Source of the DNA: Amaranthus tricolor
Taxonomy: Eukaryota; Streptophyta; Magnoliopsida; Caryophyllales; Amaranthaceae
Assembly (NCBI RefSeq): GCF_026212465.1
Contig: NC_080056.1
Coordinates: forward strand, 17,114,101 to 17,178,100
DNA length: 64,000 bases
Reading direction: 5' to 3'
Shown piece after piece: positions 61,621-64,000 of this stretch. The notes beneath the pieces were generated by a model, which searched no databases, had not been told where the DNA came from, and worked only from the letters and a program-made list of their open reading frames with translations. Numbering within the stretch: position 1 is the stretch's first letter; every line of letters begins with the position of its first letter. Position numbers and translations under genes: made by a program.

Positions 61621-63227
61621 TGTTTGTATCGTTCTTAGCATCGTAACGGTTTTGGCAAACATTTTCAGATGTTCATTTTTGTCAAACTATATAGTTAGAA
61701 TTTTTTTATCATCATTATTATTTTGCTATGTTATATTCTAGAGTAACATGTTTAGTATTGTCTGGTATTCTAATTAATTTCACTTGTTTAATTTGGACTT
61801 ACATATAGACTACTCGAAGTAGTCGTGATGTTTGCTCCTTGATATTGTGAGCAAATTAATCTTACTTAGAATATCTTAAAATTCATGCTTGAAAGGAACA
61901 GATAATGTGCTCTTCATTATACAATTTGATAAAAAGCAATTTCATTTCTTTGTAAGACCTGTGTTGGTTCTATATGGCAATCTCTATGTAAGTGAAAATC
62001 AAACCAACGATTGGCTTAATTGATTGATAGACTACTTTTCTCTTTCCATATTATAGATTATGCTCTCCTAAATGATTATCTCCTTGCAAATTTTAAAGCT
62101 TAACGATATCAAATGTTTTGATTTACTATTTTGCATGAATTGTCTTTGGGCCTGGCCCTTTTGTGTGGCTTAGTCCACTTTTAGGTGTATCGAGTCTGTT
62201 AAACGGAGCCATCACATTCTATGTTTATCAATGGCTTTTTTTCCCACGGGATTTTTATGTTGACGATGTCATATGATGTTCCTTTAGTTTCTTTGAATAA
62301 AATTCACCAATATTCAAACAAATTACTCACCTCTATATAAACAAGTAATGCAAAAAACTATCTTTAGACGTGAGGATTAGAGCTATTGAATTTGACACCC
62401 TGACCAAGATATATTCATAAAGTTGCAGTTAGAGAACTAGTGTCAATATAAATACAAAAGTTTGGAGCTTGAAGTGACAAGCCAATACCCTACAACTGTT
62501 ATATTCTAAAGTCTTCAAGTCTTCATAGAATCCTCATCAAAAGTGCTCTTTCTGCTAGCATCCAAGAAGACCTTTTATCCTTGTGAGTTCTTAGGTCGTC
62601 TCGTATTTTTAGAGAGTGATTTTATTTTTTATAGTATAACTCTTATTTGTATTGTTTCTGAGTTATACTCATTAAATGTCTAGTTGGTAGTATAGGGCTA
62701 TGGGTTATTTGGAAGATAAGTGTGACAATTTTCTAACTCTTGTACTCTAAAACTCTTAGTGAAAGTAAATAAAAAGATTTTGCCAAAAGCCTAAGTGTGA
62801 TAAGAACTCAAGATGGAGAACTAGGTCATTTTGAGCGGTTAAACTGCTTAATTTATTTACGTTCTTTATTATAGTCTACATTTCTATTCTTATTTTGTCC
62901 TATCGTCCATTCTAATTGTTAGAGTCCTTACTTTGCTTTATTTCACAAACAGTTTCAGTTTTAAATTTCAAACTCCCTTAATTGCTTCAGTCAAGAATCT
63001 AATTAGTTTTACAAAAGTTCATCATACTCTATTTCAATCCCCTCTTCTAGAGTATTTCTATCCGTTAATTGATTCTTCAAGTACTAAATAAAAAATTGAT
63101 GATCATATGTTCATAAATCCTAATAGACAAAATAGTCAAACAATACAATCCAATCATATAACAAAAACTCGATCTAAAATATGCAAATTAAGACCAACAA
63201 CCAATCCATGACTTATAAATTAAGTCA
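61621..63227. other. Intergenic DNA, no recognisable gene
   Basis: AT-rich on both strands with no conserved motif. It includes the 3' flank of the heavy-metal-associated protein gene. Confidence 0.55.
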
Positions 63228-63553
63228 TCACATTATACTACAAGCATGAGGATTATCATCACTAAAAATTGAAGCTACAGCCTCATCGGAAGCAACGGCC
63301 ACAGAGTAAACTGCCGGAGTATGGAAAAAAGCGTGCACGGTCGGGCCGGCACCGTTGGAAGTGTCATAGTAATGGTTTGTGATGTAGGAAGGATACTTGT
63401 AAAATGAAGTATAATGAGAATGTGAAGGAAATGGCCATGGTTCTGCTGCTTTGCCTGCTCTTTTGATTGCCTTCATTACTTTCTTATCATCTAGTCTATA
63501 CCCTTTGACTATCACTTTTTGGATGTCCATGTCGATTTCTATATCCTCCACTC
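63228..63553 (-). CDS. Heavy-metal-associated isoprenylated plant protein (HIPP), last exon
   Basis: The exon begins after a good acceptor (TTTTTACAG at 63554-63562) and reads VEDIEIDMDIQKVIVKGYRL, DKKVMKAIKRAGKAAEPWPF, and ends SIFSDDNPHACSIM-stop. This is the second half of an HMA metal-binding domain, a Tyr/His/Pro-rich middle and a CaaX box (CSIM) that directs prenylation and membrane attachment. The last residues match the highly conserved FSDDN.NACSIM end of HIPPs. The metal-binding M.C..C motif must lie on an upstream exon beyond 64000. No breaks are visible. HIPPs are thought to buffer metals or bind transcription factors under stress. Confidence 0.9.
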
Positions 63554-64000
63554 CTGTAAAAACACAAAATTTAAATTTTTAGAAAACAAAAAGGAAAAAA
63601 TAATAGTGAACGGACCCAAGTTCTTTATTTAGTTATTTGTTAAGATTAGCCTAACCCATTTAGCATCTTCAAGTCTAATTATATATCTTTCATCTAATCC
63701 AAGTTAGATTGAAGATGAAAATATAGCAATTTATATGTAATAAAAAAAAAATACGTTATTTCACAAATTCACATTATAAAGCGTCTTATAGTGAAAATTT
63801 TTGTATTAACACATTTCTTTTTAAACTTTAACTTCTTATATCAATATTTCTGACTTTGAGAAGTTCTCATACAAGAGTTGCTTATTTTTTATCAGCAAGT
63901 TTTGTATGAAATTGTCTCAACATGACACATGCTAATATAATTAGCCTATTTCTTGATCACTTAAGATTATACGTAATCACTTAAAGATTATAAGTATTCG
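63554..64000 (-). other. Intron of the HIPP gene (to the window edge)
   Basis: AT-rich DNA following the acceptor, with no donor or coding match before the window ends. A palindrome-like pair, TTCTCATACAAGAG and AGCAAGTTTTGTATGAAATT, near 63870-63915 may be a short repeat. Confidence 0.55.

Overview
This window is nuclear DNA from a flowering plant, very probably a eudicot. It is AT-rich and intron-containing, and it is packed with plant transposon families: Ty1/Copia, Ty3/Gypsy, CACTA, PIF/Harbinger, Mutator, Stowaway, LINE, Cassandra and a tiny TRIM. Only two loci look like ordinary host genes. One is an intact two-exon formiminotransferase-N-domain gene (27885-28958, +). The other is the last exon of a heavy-metal-associated isoprenylated protein (63228-63553, -), whose upstream exons lie beyond the right edge. 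A plant-mobile-domain pseudogene (23134-24550, -) may be a decayed host gene or transposon cargo. Nothing in the sequence fixes the species; Caryophyllales is only a guess.

Layout. 1-4.3 kb: remnants of G/C-rich-ended repeats resembling hAT elements, plus a 760-bp (TA)n array. 4.9-8.3 kb: a dead LINE. 9.6-9.9 kb: a Stowaway MITE. 10924-22735: one Copia element with a perfect 5-bp target duplication. Its 5' LTR was split by two head-to-head, equally defective Harbinger copies. One of those copies later took in a Mutator-like element carrying the promoter and first exon of a HEN1-like gene, and also a Cassandra solo LTR with a 5S rRNA-like block. 23-26 kb: the plant-mobile-domain pseudogene and an AAT-rich upstream region with a duplicated perfect palindrome. 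26-29 kb: the formiminotransferase-like gene. 29-34 kb: small repeats, a SINE candidate, a second Stowaway, (TA)n and a truncated Copia. 34.9-37.7 kb: a minus-strand Gypsy gag-protease remnant with a tRNA-Asp-type primer site.

39300-47991 is a complete-ended CACTA element (TSD CAA). It holds a degraded TNP2-type transposase gene and a five-exon Ulp1-type cysteine protease gene, with an array of about 170-bp repeats in one intron. A smaller CACTA element (39594-41737, TSD AAT) with the same terminus is nested in it. 49975-52683 is a 2.7-kb LTR-like unit with a perfect 5-bp target duplication. 54.7-58.5 kb holds Copia scraps in both orientations. 59.6-60.2 kb has another (TA)n array followed by a complete 289-bp LTR retrotransposon. 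The rest to 63.2 kb is anonymous, apart from an LTR-like stretch with palindromic CTCGACCGAGCGAG motifs.

I see no new enzymatic system or defence system. The unusual material is structural: nested insertions whose empty sites can be read directly from paired copies, a captured fragment of a small-RNA methyltransferase gene inside a long inverted repeat, a protease gene riding on a CACTA element, and one of the smallest LTR elements possible. I read splice sites, frameshifts and repeat boundaries by eye; no alignment or database search was run.
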